Origin: Lentisphaerae bacterium RIFOXYA12_64_32
GTDB lineage: Bacteria; Verrucomicrobiota; Lentisphaeria; Oligosphaerales; YB12-FULL-65-16
Length of the DNA: 64,000 nt
Assembly: GCA_001803235.1 (NCBI GenBank)
Contig: MHBL01000443.1
Coordinates: 1 to 64,000 of the forward strand
Reading direction: 5' to 3'
Positions 15,654-24,417 of the stretch are shown here, in pieces. A program made the translations under genes and the position numbers. Within the stretch, counting starts at the first letter, position 1. Every line of letters begins with the position of its first letter. Under the pieces are notes generated by a model. The model made no database searches and had not been told where the DNA came from. It saw nothing but the letters and a program-made list of their open reading frames with translations.

Positions 15654-18566
15654 ATGCGAACGAACCTTGTCGTGGGTCTGGCGCTCGTGGTGCCGGTCTG
15701 TGCCTGGGCGTTGGGCGCCAGGGCGGCGGACGCGCCGTCGCTGCTCAAGAACGGCGGGTTCGAGCAGCTCGAGCCGCGCCCGGGTGTGTCTGAGACCGGC
15801 GGCAAGAGCGGGAGCTGGATGCTCAAAGGCGGTCCGAATGTCCCCGCCGACTGGTACCCGAGCGATTACTTCGGCGGCGAGCTGGAGGTGCGGTCCGATG
15901 GTGCGCCCGAGGGCAAGGTCTACGTGCACGTTCAGGCCGGCGCCGAGCGCGAGGCGCACCTGCACCAGGCCTGCCCCGGGTTGTGGGCGGCGGGGTATTT
16001 CAAGGCCACGCTCCGCTACCGTGGCGGCCCGGTTCTGATCGAGTCGTACGAGTACCGGGAGACGGGCAAGAACCCCGTCGTGGTGCCCATCGCGACCGGC
16101 CCCGTCTCAACCGACTGGCGGCTGCTCGAGACCGTCTATCTACCGGAGGCGGGGGAAGACTTCCGGATCGCCGTCGCTGTGGGGAAGGGCTGTGCCGCGG
16201 ACCTCGACGATGTGCGCATCTGGCCGAGCGAGCCGGAGCCGGAAGCCGAACGCCCGGGCTGGCTCAATGCCAGGAACTACGGCGTCTCGGGTTCGGCCTT
16301 CGAGACCACAGCCCAGACTACCGCGGGCTCGAAGGAGATCGTCATCAAGACGCCCGGCGACTTCCGCGCGGGCCAGGAAGTGATCCTGTCGAAGTGTCAT
16401 CCCACGGTTGTGCAGGCCACGGTCTACGGACCCCAGACGCCGTATGCGGTTGCCAAGAAGCCAGCCGCCGAACTGGTCGAGTTCCGGGGCTATGACGAAT
16501 GGGACAAGGAGTGGGATCCGTACTTCCTCGATATCGAGCGCGCCACGCCACCCGCGTTCCGGTGGAGCAACGACATTGCCCGGACCTGGCAGCCGAAGAT
16601 GCCGATCACGTTTGACTGGCAGCCGCTCGCCGGCGGGCTGGAGGTGCGGTTTAAGGACAAGGACTTCGACTGGGCCGGGGGCTACACGGTCGCCTTCAGC
16701 ATCCGAAGCCAGTTGCAGACCGTCATCGAGAAGATCGACGGGAATCGCGTCACCCTGCGCGACGCACCGAAGCGCGCCGTGGCCGACGCGGTGATCCGGC
16801 ACGTGGACTCGGGTGCGCTGCAGGCGCTTGTGGACCGGGCGCTCAAAGAGAAGCGCCATGTCTACCTGCCGCCCGGCCGGTACCGCCTAACCCGCGGCAT
16901 CACGGTGCGGGACCCGGAAGGGCTCACGATCGAGGGCGCGGACGGCGTGCACACCGTTCTGGACTTCCAGTACGGCGCGGGTGTGTGCATCAGCTTGAAC
17001 GGCGGCACCGAGGCGACGATCCGCAACCTGGCGATGGTCGGGCACAGCGGGTTTGCGGATCGGGACCAGTGCGGCTATCTCTCCATGTGGGGTAGCGGCT
17101 TCTTCTGGGGCATGTCCCTGAAGCAGTGCTATGCAACGGATGTCAACGGGACCGAACGCGTGCTGGTGGAGAACGTGCACGCCAGCCGTATGTCCAGCGA
17201 ATGCTTTGCCGCGTACGGGCCGAGTCGCGGCACCATGGCGGAGCCGGGGAAGAAGCCGTACTCGAAGGCGATCACCTATCTGCGGTGCTCCGCGACCGAC
17301 TGCGGCAGGAACGCGTTCAATGATGTCAACTGCGGCCCGGAGAATACGAGCATCCTTTACTGCCGCATCGTCGATGTCGGTGGGTGCGCCTGGGAGAGCG
17401 CGTCGCGCTTCGTAAAATTTGTCGGCAACTACGTGCGCAACGCCGGCACCGTGGCGATCGGCAACCTGGGGCCCGGCAACCGCGACCCGTCGTTCGCCGA
17501 CGTGGGGTCGGGGCAGCACATCATCAAGGACAATGTGTTCGAGAGCGTGGTGCCGTACGGCGGTTGCGCCGTGCGCTCCTGTCACGGCTCGACTCAGGTC
17601 ATCATCGCCAACAACCTGTTCATCAACTTCGGGTCCTCCGCCGTCGAGGCCCTGGGGCTAGCCGACACGGACCACTTCCCTTCGGCGAACACGACGATCA
17701 CGGGCAATATCTTCGACATGACCTGTGTCACGGACAAGCCGGTGGCGCGGCACGCCATCGAGGTGAGCACGAATGACACGATCGTCAGCGACAACCAAAT
17801 CTACGTGCGCGGGAACTGCGACCCGCTGGTGACCGGGATCCGCGTCCGCGAACCGGCCTTGAACGTGAACATCCACGACAACCTGGTCCGGAACTGCGGC
17901 GTCGGCCTGGTCACGGCCCGCGCTTCAGCGCCGGTGGTTGAGGTCATCGACAACACGACGTTCGCCTCCGCTGCCTACTCGGTGCCGTTCGCGCGGCCGC
18001 CCACGTCGCACGCCTACCGCGGCTGGAACCTGGTGTGGCTGGCTGGCGGACAACCGACCGGTGTCTCGGTCATTGACGCCTTCGACACGGACGCGCTGCG
18101 GTTCAAGCTGCGCGAACCGCGCGAGATGAAGAAGGGCGACATGTTCGAGGTGTTCCCGCCGACCGGCGCCAACTGGGACCTGCACGACAACACGGTCACC
18201 GACTGCCAGCGGCCGGTCGTGCTCGATTCGTACGGCAGTGAGACGTCCATGTTCCGCCGGAATCTCGTGACGCGCGGCGCGGCCGCCGGGGTCAAGCAGG
18301 CGGTTGAAGTCCGCGGCTGGTTCAAGCTGGGGGAAAACCACATCAGCGGCTTTGACGAACCGGAATCCGCCGCGCTGTGGCTCTTCCCGGACCGGCTCGG
18401 CCGGCCGCCGCGCAATATGTTCCTGAACAACGTCTTCGACCGGTGCAACACCGTCGTGCGCGAGGCCGCGGCGGGGCTCTGGGGCAAGAGCGTGGTTGAC
18501 GGCAATCTCTTCATCGGCTGCCAGACGGCGCCCGCAACCGGCGGCCGGGCGCCTGCCGCGCCGTGA
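15654..18566 (+). CDS. Secreted beta-helix protein with N-terminal jelly-roll domain, paralogue 3 of 3
   Basis: GGAGGG lies 7 bp before the ATG at 15654. A signal peptide ends near ARAADA, followed by a ~175-residue domain beginning LLKNGGFEQLEP and ending with a DLDDVRIWP strand, the outline of a CBM4/9-like jelly roll. From residue ~205 (GWLNARNYGVSGS) it matches the proteins at 8306 and 10755 through the whole beta-helix, including DQCGYLSMWG, TYLRCSATDCGRNAFND and IVSDNQIYVRG. The added binding module is on the opposite end from that of paralogue 2. Probable role: extracellular glycan binding and cleavage; substrate unknown. Confidence 0.72.
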   Translation: MRTNLVVGLALVVPVCAWALGARAADAPSLLKNGGFEQLEPRPGVSETGGKSGSWMLKGGPNVPADWYPSDYFGGELEVRSDGAPEGKVYVHVQAGAEREAHLHQACPGLWAAGYFKATLRYRGGPVLIESYEYRETGKNPVVVPIATGPVSTDWRLLETVYLPEAGEDFRIAVAVGKGCAADLDDVRIWPSEPEPEAERPGWLNARNYGVSGSAFETTAQTTAGSKEIVIKTPGDFRAGQEVILSKCHPTVVQATVYGPQTPYAVAKKPAAELVEFRGYDEWDKEWDPYFLDIERATPPAFRWSNDIARTWQPKMPITFDWQPLAGGLEVRFKDKDFDWAGGYTVAFSIRSQLQTVIEKIDGNRVTLRDAPKRAVADAVIRHVDSGALQALVDRALKEKRHVYLPPGRYRLTRGITVRDPEGLTIEGADGVHTVLDFQYGAGVCISLNGGTEATIRNLAMVGHSGFADRDQCGYLSMWGSGFFWGMSLKQCYATDVNGTERVLVENVHASRMSSECFAAYGPSRGTMAEPGKKPYSKAITYLRCSATDCGRNAFNDVNCGPENTSILYCRIVDVGGCAWESASRFVKFVGNYVRNAGTVAIGNLGPGNRDPSFADVGSGQHIIKDNVFESVVPYGGCAVRSCHGSTQVIIANNLFINFGSSAVEALGLADTDHFPSANTTITGNIFDMTCVTDKPVARHAIEVSTNDTIVSDNQIYVRGNCDPLVTGIRVREPALNVNIHDNLVRNCGVGLVTARASAPVVEVIDNTTFASAAYSVPFARPPTSHAYRGWNLVWLAGGQPTGVSVIDAFDTDALRFKLREPREMKKGDMFEVFPPTGANWDLHDNTVTDCQRPVVLDSYGSETSMFRRNLVTRGAAAGVKQAVEVRGWFKLGENHISGFDEPESAALWLFPDRLGRPPRNMFLNNVFDRCNTVVREAAAGLWGKSVVDGNLFIGCQTAPATGGRAPAAP

Positions 18567-18668
18567 GGGCAGGGCATTGCACTCGTGGCTTTGTGGCTTT
18601 GTCTGGCTTCAGCGCCCCACGGCCGCAAGGACCGTGGCGGCGCGGACGGACGCGAGTAACATCCAAAC

Positions 18669-18710
18669 ATGACCGGGCCGTCTGCCGCCCGGGGGACGCT
18701 GACGCATTAC
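18669..18710 (+). repeat. 42-bp dispersed palindromic repeat, copy A
   Basis: The segment matches the reverse complement of 22820-22861 at 40 of 42 bases. It contains a GC-rich palindrome (GACCGGGCCGTCTGCCGCC) and ends in CTGACGCATTAC. That 12-bp tail also occurs, inverted, at 46937-46948 and 58274-58285. Confidence 0.75.
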
Positions 18711-18732
18711 CATTCAGGCTGCACCGCCAGGT

Positions 18733-18761
18733 TGCACGCAATCCAACCACGGTCTATATTT
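18733..18761 (+). promoter_or_regulatory. vapBC promoter (first locus)
   Basis: TTGCAC (18733-18738) and TATATT (18756-18761) are spaced by 17 bp, 24 bp upstream of the antitoxin ATG. A GGAG ribosome-binding site follows at a normal distance from the start. Confidence 0.6.
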
Positions 18762-18784
18762 GCATCAGAATTGGAGCAAGAACG

Positions 18785-19000
18785 ATGAGAATCACCGTTG
18801 ATATTGATGCAAAACAGCTTGCCAGTATCCAGAAGGAAACGGGATCTCGCAAGAAATCCAGAGCGGTGCGGTGCGCCGTAGACAGCTACCTCGATGGTCT
18901 GGCTCGACGGCGTTTTCTGCGTAAGGTGCTTGACGGCGGCACGGACTACCCACTGACGAACCGTGAGCTCGAGGCGCTGGGCACCTATGACGCTCATTGA
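18785..19000 (+). CDS. vapB: VapB-type antitoxin
   Basis: The 71-residue protein begins MRITVDIDAKQLASIQKETG, has the RAVRCAVDSYLDGLARRRF helices of DUF2191-type VapB antitoxins, and ends in an acidic toxin-binding tail. The N-terminal strand and following helices would form a ribbon-helix-helix that represses the operon. It overlaps vapC by 14 bp, which fixes the gene order as antitoxin then toxin. GGAG lies 8 bp upstream of the ATG. Confidence 0.8.
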   Translation: MRITVDIDAKQLASIQKETGSRKKSRAVRCAVDSYLDGLARRRFLRKVLDGGTDYPLTNRELEALGTYDAH

Positions 19001-19376
19001 CACATCGGCGTGGATCGAGTTCTTCCGCAAGTCGGGGAACCGCGACATCAAGGCCCGGGTCGCGGCTTACCTCGAACTGGGCGAGGCCGCACACTGCGGA
19101 CCGGTACAGTTCGAACTCCTCACCGGCGCCAGGGAAGCCGAGATCGCAGACATTCGCACGGCTTTGGCTTTCAGCGTACGGCTGGATTTTCCAGTTGACT
19201 GTTGGGACCGAGCCGCACAAATCGAGAAAGCTCTGCGCGGCAAAGGTGTCACGGTCCCGCGTGATGACATCTTTGTTGCCGCCGCCGCACTGCATCATGG
19301 TGTTGCACTCTACGCAGACGACTCCCATTTTACCCTGATGCGCGACAAAGGACCGTTCCCGTTGCTTCTGCGGTGA
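18987..19376 (+). CDS. vapC: VapC-type PIN-domain toxin ribonuclease
   Basis: The 129-residue PIN domain shows the expected acidic set: D5 in LIDTSAWIEF, E43 in VQFELLTG, D93/D94 in PRDDIFVAAAAL and D111/D112 in YADDSHF. VapC toxins are magnesium-dependent endoribonucleases that cut tRNA or rRNA; the target here is unknown. The start at 18987 lies inside the end of vapB. Confidence 0.88.
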   Translation: MTLIDTSAWIEFFRKSGNRDIKARVAAYLELGEAAHCGPVQFELLTGAREAEIADIRTALAFSVRLDFPVDCWDRAAQIEKALRGKGVTVPRDDIFVAAAALHHGVALYADDSHFTLMRDKGPFPLLLR

Positions 19377-19676
19377 GCGACGGGGTATGCCGACGAGGTG
19401 ACGAGGTCGGCACCACCCACGAGTTCATCTGATCTCGTTCCCCGTCGGCCGGCGAGGGCTCCGAGATCTGCCCTTGTGACGACTTCAGCCCGGTTTCGCT
19501 CGACCCCGCCCCCGGTTCAATCCGCCAACGACGATGGGTGCCCATGGTGGGGTGCTGGGATAGTTTCCCTCATTACTGGGTGGGGCATGTCGAGCGCGAC
19601 CCGCGCTGGCGCGACAGCACGCGAGGCGGCCGGCGTGGGCCGGTCGCCTCGTGTGTGTGGAGCGTGAAGTGCGGGG
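19377..19676. other. Intergenic stretch without a recognisable gene
   Basis: Between the convergent vapC and fucosidase genes there is no open frame with homology or a usable start. The only structure seen is the GC-rich hairpin near the fucosidase end, listed separately. Confidence 0.6.
19623..19650 (-). terminator. GC-rich hairpin after the fucosidase gene
   Basis: On the minus strand GAGGCGACCGGC pairs with GCCGGCCGCCTC around a 4-base loop, with one mismatch, 27 bp beyond the stop codon of the GH29 gene. No T-tract follows, so it may be a weak terminator or a 3'-end stabiliser. Confidence 0.4.
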
Positions 19677-20972
19677 TTACTTCAGGAACAGTTCGACGAC
19701 GGGGATGTCGACAGGGGGCTTGGTCTGCGGCAGGTTGACCACGAGCGTCTTGCCGCTTTCCAGGCCGAGCTGCTTGCCGTGCCAGTCGTCGATGCCGCAC
19801 TTGATCTCGGATGCGTCGTTGAGCAGTTGCGCGTACTCGACGCGGTCGACAAAGGCGTTGCCGTCCAGGTAGAGGTGTTTGTAGGGCCAGGCGAAGATGT
19901 GGACGTAAAGGCGCTTCTTCTCCGGGTTCCACGTGAGCCGGCAGTTTTCGGGCGCCTTGAACTCGGCCGGGGCTTCCGTGCACCCGTAGATGCTGCGGCC
20001 GTGACGGCGCATCCAGTCGCCCATGCCGTTCAGGCGCGCCAGGGCGCGCGCGTCGAACTCGCCGCGGCCGGTGGGGCCCACGTTGAGCAGCAGATTGCCG
20101 CCCTTGCTGACGCAGTCGATCAGGGTGCGCAGGAGCTGGTCCGTGTCGCGCCAGGACGATTCGTCGCGGTGGTAGCCCCACGACCCCGAGAAGGTCTGGC
20201 AGGCTTCCCACACGACGCGCTGCCCATCGACCGTAACCCACTGCCGGGGCTGGACCTGTTCCGGGGTCTTGATGTCCCAGCCGTAAGGCAGGTCGAGACG
20301 GTCGTCCAGCAGCACCTGGGGCTGCAGCTTGCGGATCATGTCCAGAAGTTCTTCCGAGCGCCAATCGGCATGGCCCTTGCCGGAGCCGTCGGGCTTCGGA
20401 TAGCTGAAATCGAACCACATGATGTCGATCTTGCCGAACTCGGTCAGCAGTTCGCGGACCTGCCCGTGCAGGTAGTCGGCGTACTTCATCTGGTCGCGTC
20501 CGACATTGAGCTTCTCGCGGTCCGCGTGTTGGCGGTAGGGGCCAATGTGCGGGTCGAGGATGTAGTGCGGGTGATGCCAGTCGATCAGGGAATGGTAGAG
20601 CCCGACGCGCAGCCCCTGGCCCCGGAAGGCGTCAACCATGGGGCGCAACAGATCGCGCTTCGCGGGGGTGTTGGGGGCCTTGTAGTCGGTCAGTTTCGAG
20701 TCCCACAGGCAAAACCCCTCATGGTGCTTCGTGGTGATCACGAAATACTTCATGCCCGCGCGCGCTGCGGTGTCGGCCCACATCTGGGGATCGTAGAGAT
20801 CGGGATCAAAATGCTTGAAATAGCGCTTCTCATACTCTTCGACCGTGATGCGCTCGTTGTTCATCAGCCACTCGTGCCGCGCCCCGAGTGCGTACAACCC
20901 CCAGTGAATGAACATCCCGAACCGGTCGTGCACAAACCAGGAACTGTCGCCTTTCTGGTGATTCTCAGCCAT
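19677..20972 (-). CDS. Alpha-L-fucosidase, GH29 (first copy)
   Basis: The 431-residue enzyme shows the GH29 landmarks: RFGMFIHWGLYALGARHEW near the N-terminus, FVITTKHHEGFCLWDSKLTD, and IDIMWFDFSY with the predicted nucleophile D188. GGNLLLNVGPTGRGEFD follows in the second half. It hydrolyses terminal alpha-L-fucosyl residues. No signal peptide is visible, so it should act in the cytoplasm on imported oligosaccharides. It may work downstream of the secreted beta-helix enzymes encoded nearby. A second GH29 gene is at 23076-24356; the two are clearly diverged. Confidence 0.92.
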   Translation of the reverse strand: MAENHQKGDSSWFVHDRFGMFIHWGLYALGARHEWLMNNERITVEEYEKRYFKHFDPDLYDPQMWADTAARAGMKYFVITTKHHEGFCLWDSKLTDYKAPNTPAKRDLLRPMVDAFRGQGLRVGLYHSLIDWHHPHYILDPHIGPYRQHADREKLNVGRDQMKYADYLHGQVRELLTEFGKIDIMWFDFSYPKPDGSGKGHADWRSEELLDMIRKLQPQVLLDDRLDLPYGWDIKTPEQVQPRQWVTVDGQRVVWEACQTFSGSWGYHRDESSWRDTDQLLRTLIDCVSKGGNLLLNVGPTGRGEFDARALARLNGMGDWMRRHGRSIYGCTEAPAEFKAPENCRLTWNPEKKRLYVHIFAWPYKHLYLDGNAFVDRVEYAQLLNDASEIKCGIDDWHGKQLGLESGKTLVVNLPQTKPPVDIPVVELFLK

Positions 20973-21207
20973 GCGGGTCTCCTGTTGTCAACTCTCTGTC
21001 GACATCATTTCAGGTTTCGTGGTGACGCCGGCACGCCGGCGCGGCGTTAACAATGCATTCCCTTCAATATCCACCCAAACGTTCTCCGGGAAATGCAGGA
21101 GACCATCTTTCTTGTGTACATTTCTCGCACCTGGCGGTCAGTCTCGGTCGACGCGGAACCATGCATCCGCGGTGAACAGGCGGCGATCTTCGCCCGATGG
21201 CAGCCGC

Positions 21208-22098
21208 CTACGCCAGCGCGATGAGGATGAGGCCGATGGCGATGATGGCGGTGCCGACCGCGCGGCCCTGCGTCACACGCTCCTTGAGCACCAGCGCGCC
21301 GAGCACGACGCCGAGCACGACAGACAGTTGCCGAAAGCCCACGACGTAGCTGACGTTGGCGAACTGGTAGGCGACCATGACGAAGCCGTAGGAGAACGTC
21401 ATCAGGAACGCTGCGATCCATACCTTCTTGGCGTGCGTGACGAGCGGTCGCAGCGTTTCGCGCTGCCGCAGCCCGAAGCGCGCGATGCCGTAGAGCATCA
21501 CGCCGGTCAGGAGCCACTCGAGCGCCATGTATCCGAGCGAACCCAGGGTGCCGGCGGCGCGGTAGGGCGGCAGCGAGCCGTACTTGTCGAACAGCGAGTA
21601 CCCGCTGGTGGCCAGGGCGGTGAGTAACGCGAATCCCATCGCCGGGCTCAGGAACGAGCCCGACCTGACTTCCCGCGCGAAGTCCTTGAGCGACCCGAAC
21701 GGGATCAGGAAGCAGCCTGCCACCACGAGCACGATGCCCGCCAGCCCTGTCGCCGATGTTGTCTCACCAAGCATGAGCCCCGCGATCGTCACCACGAAGA
21801 TGGGCGCCGACCTGGAGACCGGGTAACCGACCGAGAAGTCGCCCTTGCGGTAGGTGTGGTAGAGGAAGAGATAGTAGAACGCGTTGCAGACGGAACTGGC
21901 CAGCAGGTGCGGTGCAACCGGCAGGAAGATTTCGATTCGCGGCAAGGTCCACAGCGCCAGCGGCACGACCAGGATTGCCGCCGCAACATTGAACGACACC
22001 AGGAACCCGGCGTCCGATGACTCTTCTTTCAGGTACACGTTCCACGTGGCGTGGAACACCACCGACGCGGCAACCAACAGGATGGCGACAAGACTCAT
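21208..22098 (-). CDS. EamA/DMT-family transporter
   Basis: The protein has about ten hydrophobic segments in two halves, typical of the drug/metabolite transporter superfamily: VAILLVAASVVFHATWNVYL at the N-terminus and LGVVLGALVLKERVTQGRA near the C-terminus, ending AIIAIGLILI. The start at 22098 is preferred over an in-frame ATG 39 bp upstream because GGAG lies 7 bp before it. Substrate is unknown; its place between two fucosidase genes hints at a sugar or metabolite but is not proof. Confidence 0.8.
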   Translation of the reverse strand: MSLVAILLVAASVVFHATWNVYLKEESSDAGFLVSFNVAAAILVVPLALWTLPRIEIFLPVAPHLLASSVCNAFYYLFLYHTYRKGDFSVGYPVSRSAPIFVVTIAGLMLGETTSATGLAGIVLVVAGCFLIPFGSLKDFAREVRSGSFLSPAMGFALLTALATSGYSLFDKYGSLPPYRAAGTLGSLGYMALEWLLTGVMLYGIARFGLRQRETLRPLVTHAKKVWIAAFLMTFSYGFVMVAYQFANVSYVVGFRQLSVVLGVVLGALVLKERVTQGRAVGTAIIAIGLILIALA

Positions 22099-22216
22099 CA
22101 AGCGCTCCGTTTGAAAGCCGAGAACATAACCTGCCACCGCCGCGCGGCAACGCGGCCGAATTGTGTCTGGCGGACTGCGAAGGAGGGCGGGGGAGGCAGA
22201 TGCGCGGCCTTGCGTA

Positions 22217-22684
22217 TCAGGCCCCGGTCACGGGGGCTGCCCGGAGGCAGTCGAAGACCTCGTTGATCACTCGCATGGCCTGCGGATCGCCGCCGGCGTC
22301 CGGGTGGAAGCGTTTGGCCAGAATCCGTCGTTTCGTGGGCGGATCCAGATACTCAAAGAGCGAGCCTGCCCCGAAGAATTCCGCGAAGACGCGTTGCTTC
22401 TCCTTGGGACTCAGCCGTTCGATATCGATGAAGAAGTTGGGCGGCAGGGCCTGGACGCGCTGCATGAACCGGCGGCGGTCCACTTCCACGCGCAGTTTGG
22501 GACTCACGGCGTACCGCAGGATGAAGTTCAGAACAGACTTCTGGCTGAAGGATGAGAATCTGCCGAGGACACGGAACTGCGACGCGCGACCGGCATCGCG
22601 GAACCACAGGATGCAGGCTTCTGGAAACGTCGGGCAGTGGGTAATCTTGAAGCAGAGCCGGTCGATCGAGACCTCTGAGATCAC
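22217..22684 (-). CDS. Protein with a C-terminal J-domain-like segment
   Basis: The 155-residue protein ends with RILAKRFHPDAGGDPQAMR and a following helix, carrying the HPD tripeptide (residues 127-129) that lets J-domains stimulate DnaK ATPase. The preceding ~115 residues have no family resemblance I recognise. Helix I of the J-domain is weak and the region after HPD is short, so this may be a degenerate J-domain. No dnaK or grpE is nearby. Confidence 0.55.
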   Translation of the reverse strand: MISEVSIDRLCFKITHCPTFPEACILWFRDAGRASQFRVLGRFSSFSQKSVLNFILRYAVSPKLRVEVDRRRFMQRVQALPPNFFIDIERLSPKEKQRVFAEFFGAGSLFEYLDPPTKRRILAKRFHPDAGGDPQAMRVINEVFDCLRAAPVTGA

Positions 22685-22819
22685 GCGACAATGTTCGAGG
22701 TGGATATGTCCTGGCGTGCTTGGCTGAATGTTGTCCGACCTCCCAAGATGGTGAAACCAAGAACTATGTGAATATAAACGAAATCGGTGTGTCTGTCAAC
22801 GGAGTCGGAACACAGATTC

Positions 22820-22861
22820 GTAATGCGTCAGCGCCCCCCGGGCGGCAGACCGCCCGGTCAT
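22820..22861 (-). repeat. 42-bp dispersed palindromic repeat, copy B
   Basis: This is the inverted partner of 18669-18710 (40 of 42 bases identical on the opposite strand) and starts with GTAATGCGTCAG. It lies in a 391-bp gene-free gap (22685-23075) that also holds the paired repeats at 22889-22969 and no coding sequence I can support. Confidence 0.75.
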
Positions 22862-22888
22862 ACCAAGGTGAAACTGGCAACGACGCTT

Positions 22889-22969
22889 CCAGAGCCCGCG
22901 AGGACGCGGGCGTTCCAAAGTCAGACCCCGTGCCAGACCTTGGAGCGCCCGCGTCCTCGCGGGCGCTGG
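22889..22969. repeat. Two inverted copies of a 30-bp GC-rich palindrome
   Basis: The copies at 22889-22918 and 22940-22969 are inverted to each other with about 28 of 30 bases matching. Each contains the core GCCCGCGTCCTCGCGGGC, itself a palindrome. A third copy lies at 30533-30562 after the transketolase gene. The layout resembles REP-type repeats. Confidence 0.7.
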
Positions 22970-23075
22970 GCACCCCCGGTTTCATGGGAGTCAACGGTGG
23001 ATGTGCCGTCGTGGGCGGGGTGGAAATCCGCTCTGACGCACGAAACAATGCGGCCGGGAACCGTGAGGAGAGGGA

Positions 23076-24356
23076 CTACGCCCCCGCCATGCCAAACCGC
23101 ATTCGCACCACCATGGTCGTGTCTGTCAACTCGTTGACCGGCAGGTTGCGGACCCAGAGATAGGGCTTCTCGTTCCAGTGATTCGGGACGACCTCGACCC
23201 GGGTCTCGACGGGCGCGCCGGTGTTCAGCAGTGTCGCCTCGACGGGTTGCAGGGCGAGAGGCTTGAGGCCCACGGCGGAGCAGGCGGGATCGCGCGCCAG
23301 GTGCAGGTACAGGCAGTCTGCCTTCTGCGTCAGGAGCACGCTGCGGTTCTCGGTGAGTTGCGAGGCTGGTTCGGCGTCTTCGAACGACTCCCGCACTCCA
23401 CGGTACCAGGCGCCCAGGTTGCGCAGGATGCGCACCGCGTCCGGCGGGAACGTGCCGTCGGCGCGCGGTCCGACGTTCAGCAGGTAGTTGCCGCCTTTGG
23501 CCAAGGCGTTGTCGATGCTGCGCGCCAGGTATCGGTCGCTGAAGTAGTCTTCCGCCTCGCGGTAGCCCCAACTCTGCGTGCCGATCGACTGGCACTGCTC
23601 GGTCGGGCGGTCGAAGGCCAGCACCTCATTGACGGCGCCGACGTACTCGCGCTCCGGCGTGCCGAAGTCGCCGGGGCCAAAGCCGCGGTCGTTGACCATG
23701 GCGGCGGGTTGCATGGAGCGGATCCAGGCGTTGAACTCCGGATCTTTGTGTCCGATCATGTTGGCGTCCCACCAGAAGCCGTGAATCTCGCCGTACTGCG
23801 TGCACAGTTCGCGCACCTGCTCGCGGACGAACTCCAGGTACCTTGCCACATCCGGTTCGTCGCCCTCTTCCGGACCGAGTCGCTCGTAGCTGCGGCCGGC
23901 GTTCGGGTAATGCTTCTGGTTCATGTCCGCGACCGAGTAGTAGAGGCACAGGGGGACCTTCCGGCGGTGACACGCCTCGGCCAGCATGCCGAGGATGTCT
24001 TTCCGGTACGGGGTCTTCGTGACATTGTAGTCCGTCTGCGCGGTGTTCCACATGCAGAAGCCGTCCACGTGTTTGGTGGTGAAGCAGACGTACTGCATGC
24101 CGGCGTCCTGGGCGAGATCGAGCCAGGCCTCGGGGTCGAACCGGACCGGGTTGAACCGGTGTACCCGTTGCGTGTAGTCGCGCTTCGCGATTCGGCGTCG
24201 GAACTGGTCCTGCTCGTGCCAGGCTTCGATGGCGTAGAGCCCCCAGTGAACGAAGAGCCCGAACCGCTTCGCGAAGAACCAGTCGCGGCCGTCGCCGAAA
24301 CGGGGTAGGCGCTCGCCCGGCTTGATGCTTCCTGTGGTTGGCCAAATGGTCTGCAT
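23076..24356 (-). CDS. Alpha-L-fucosidase, GH29 (second copy)
   Basis: The 426-residue protein has RFGLFVHWGLYAIEAWHEQ, FTTKHVDGFCMWNTAQTDYN, the predicted nucleophile D197 in IHGFWWDANM, and GGNYLLNVGPRADGTFP. It is clearly GH29 but differs widely from the copy at 19677, suggesting a different linkage or substrate. There is no signal peptide, so a cytoplasmic site is expected. The ATG at 24356 is used because the upstream extension of the frame is unrelated, repetitive sequence including a tandem GGGTGTC run. The C-terminal beta-sandwich ends the protein. Confidence 0.9.
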   Translation of the reverse strand: MQTIWPTTGSIKPGERLPRFGDGRDWFFAKRFGLFVHWGLYAIEAWHEQDQFRRRIAKRDYTQRVHRFNPVRFDPEAWLDLAQDAGMQYVCFTTKHVDGFCMWNTAQTDYNVTKTPYRKDILGMLAEACHRRKVPLCLYYSVADMNQKHYPNAGRSYERLGPEEGDEPDVARYLEFVREQVRELCTQYGEIHGFWWDANMIGHKDPEFNAWIRSMQPAAMVNDRGFGPGDFGTPEREYVGAVNEVLAFDRPTEQCQSIGTQSWGYREAEDYFSDRYLARSIDNALAKGGNYLLNVGPRADGTFPPDAVRILRNLGAWYRGVRESFEDAEPASQLTENRSVLLTQKADCLYLHLARDPACSAVGLKPLALQPVEATLLNTGAPVETRVEVVPNHWNEKPYLWVRNLPVNELTDTTMVVRMRFGMAGA

Positions 24357-24417
24357 GGGTGACTCCGGGTGTCGGGTGTCGGGTGTCGGGGGGACGAGGC
24401 GCCTTAGCCCTTGCCCC

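Noticed and set aside
24361-24400. Tandem GGGTGTC run upstream of the second fucosidase
   Set aside because: A short low-complexity stretch of about four units; no sign that it is more than a slippage product.
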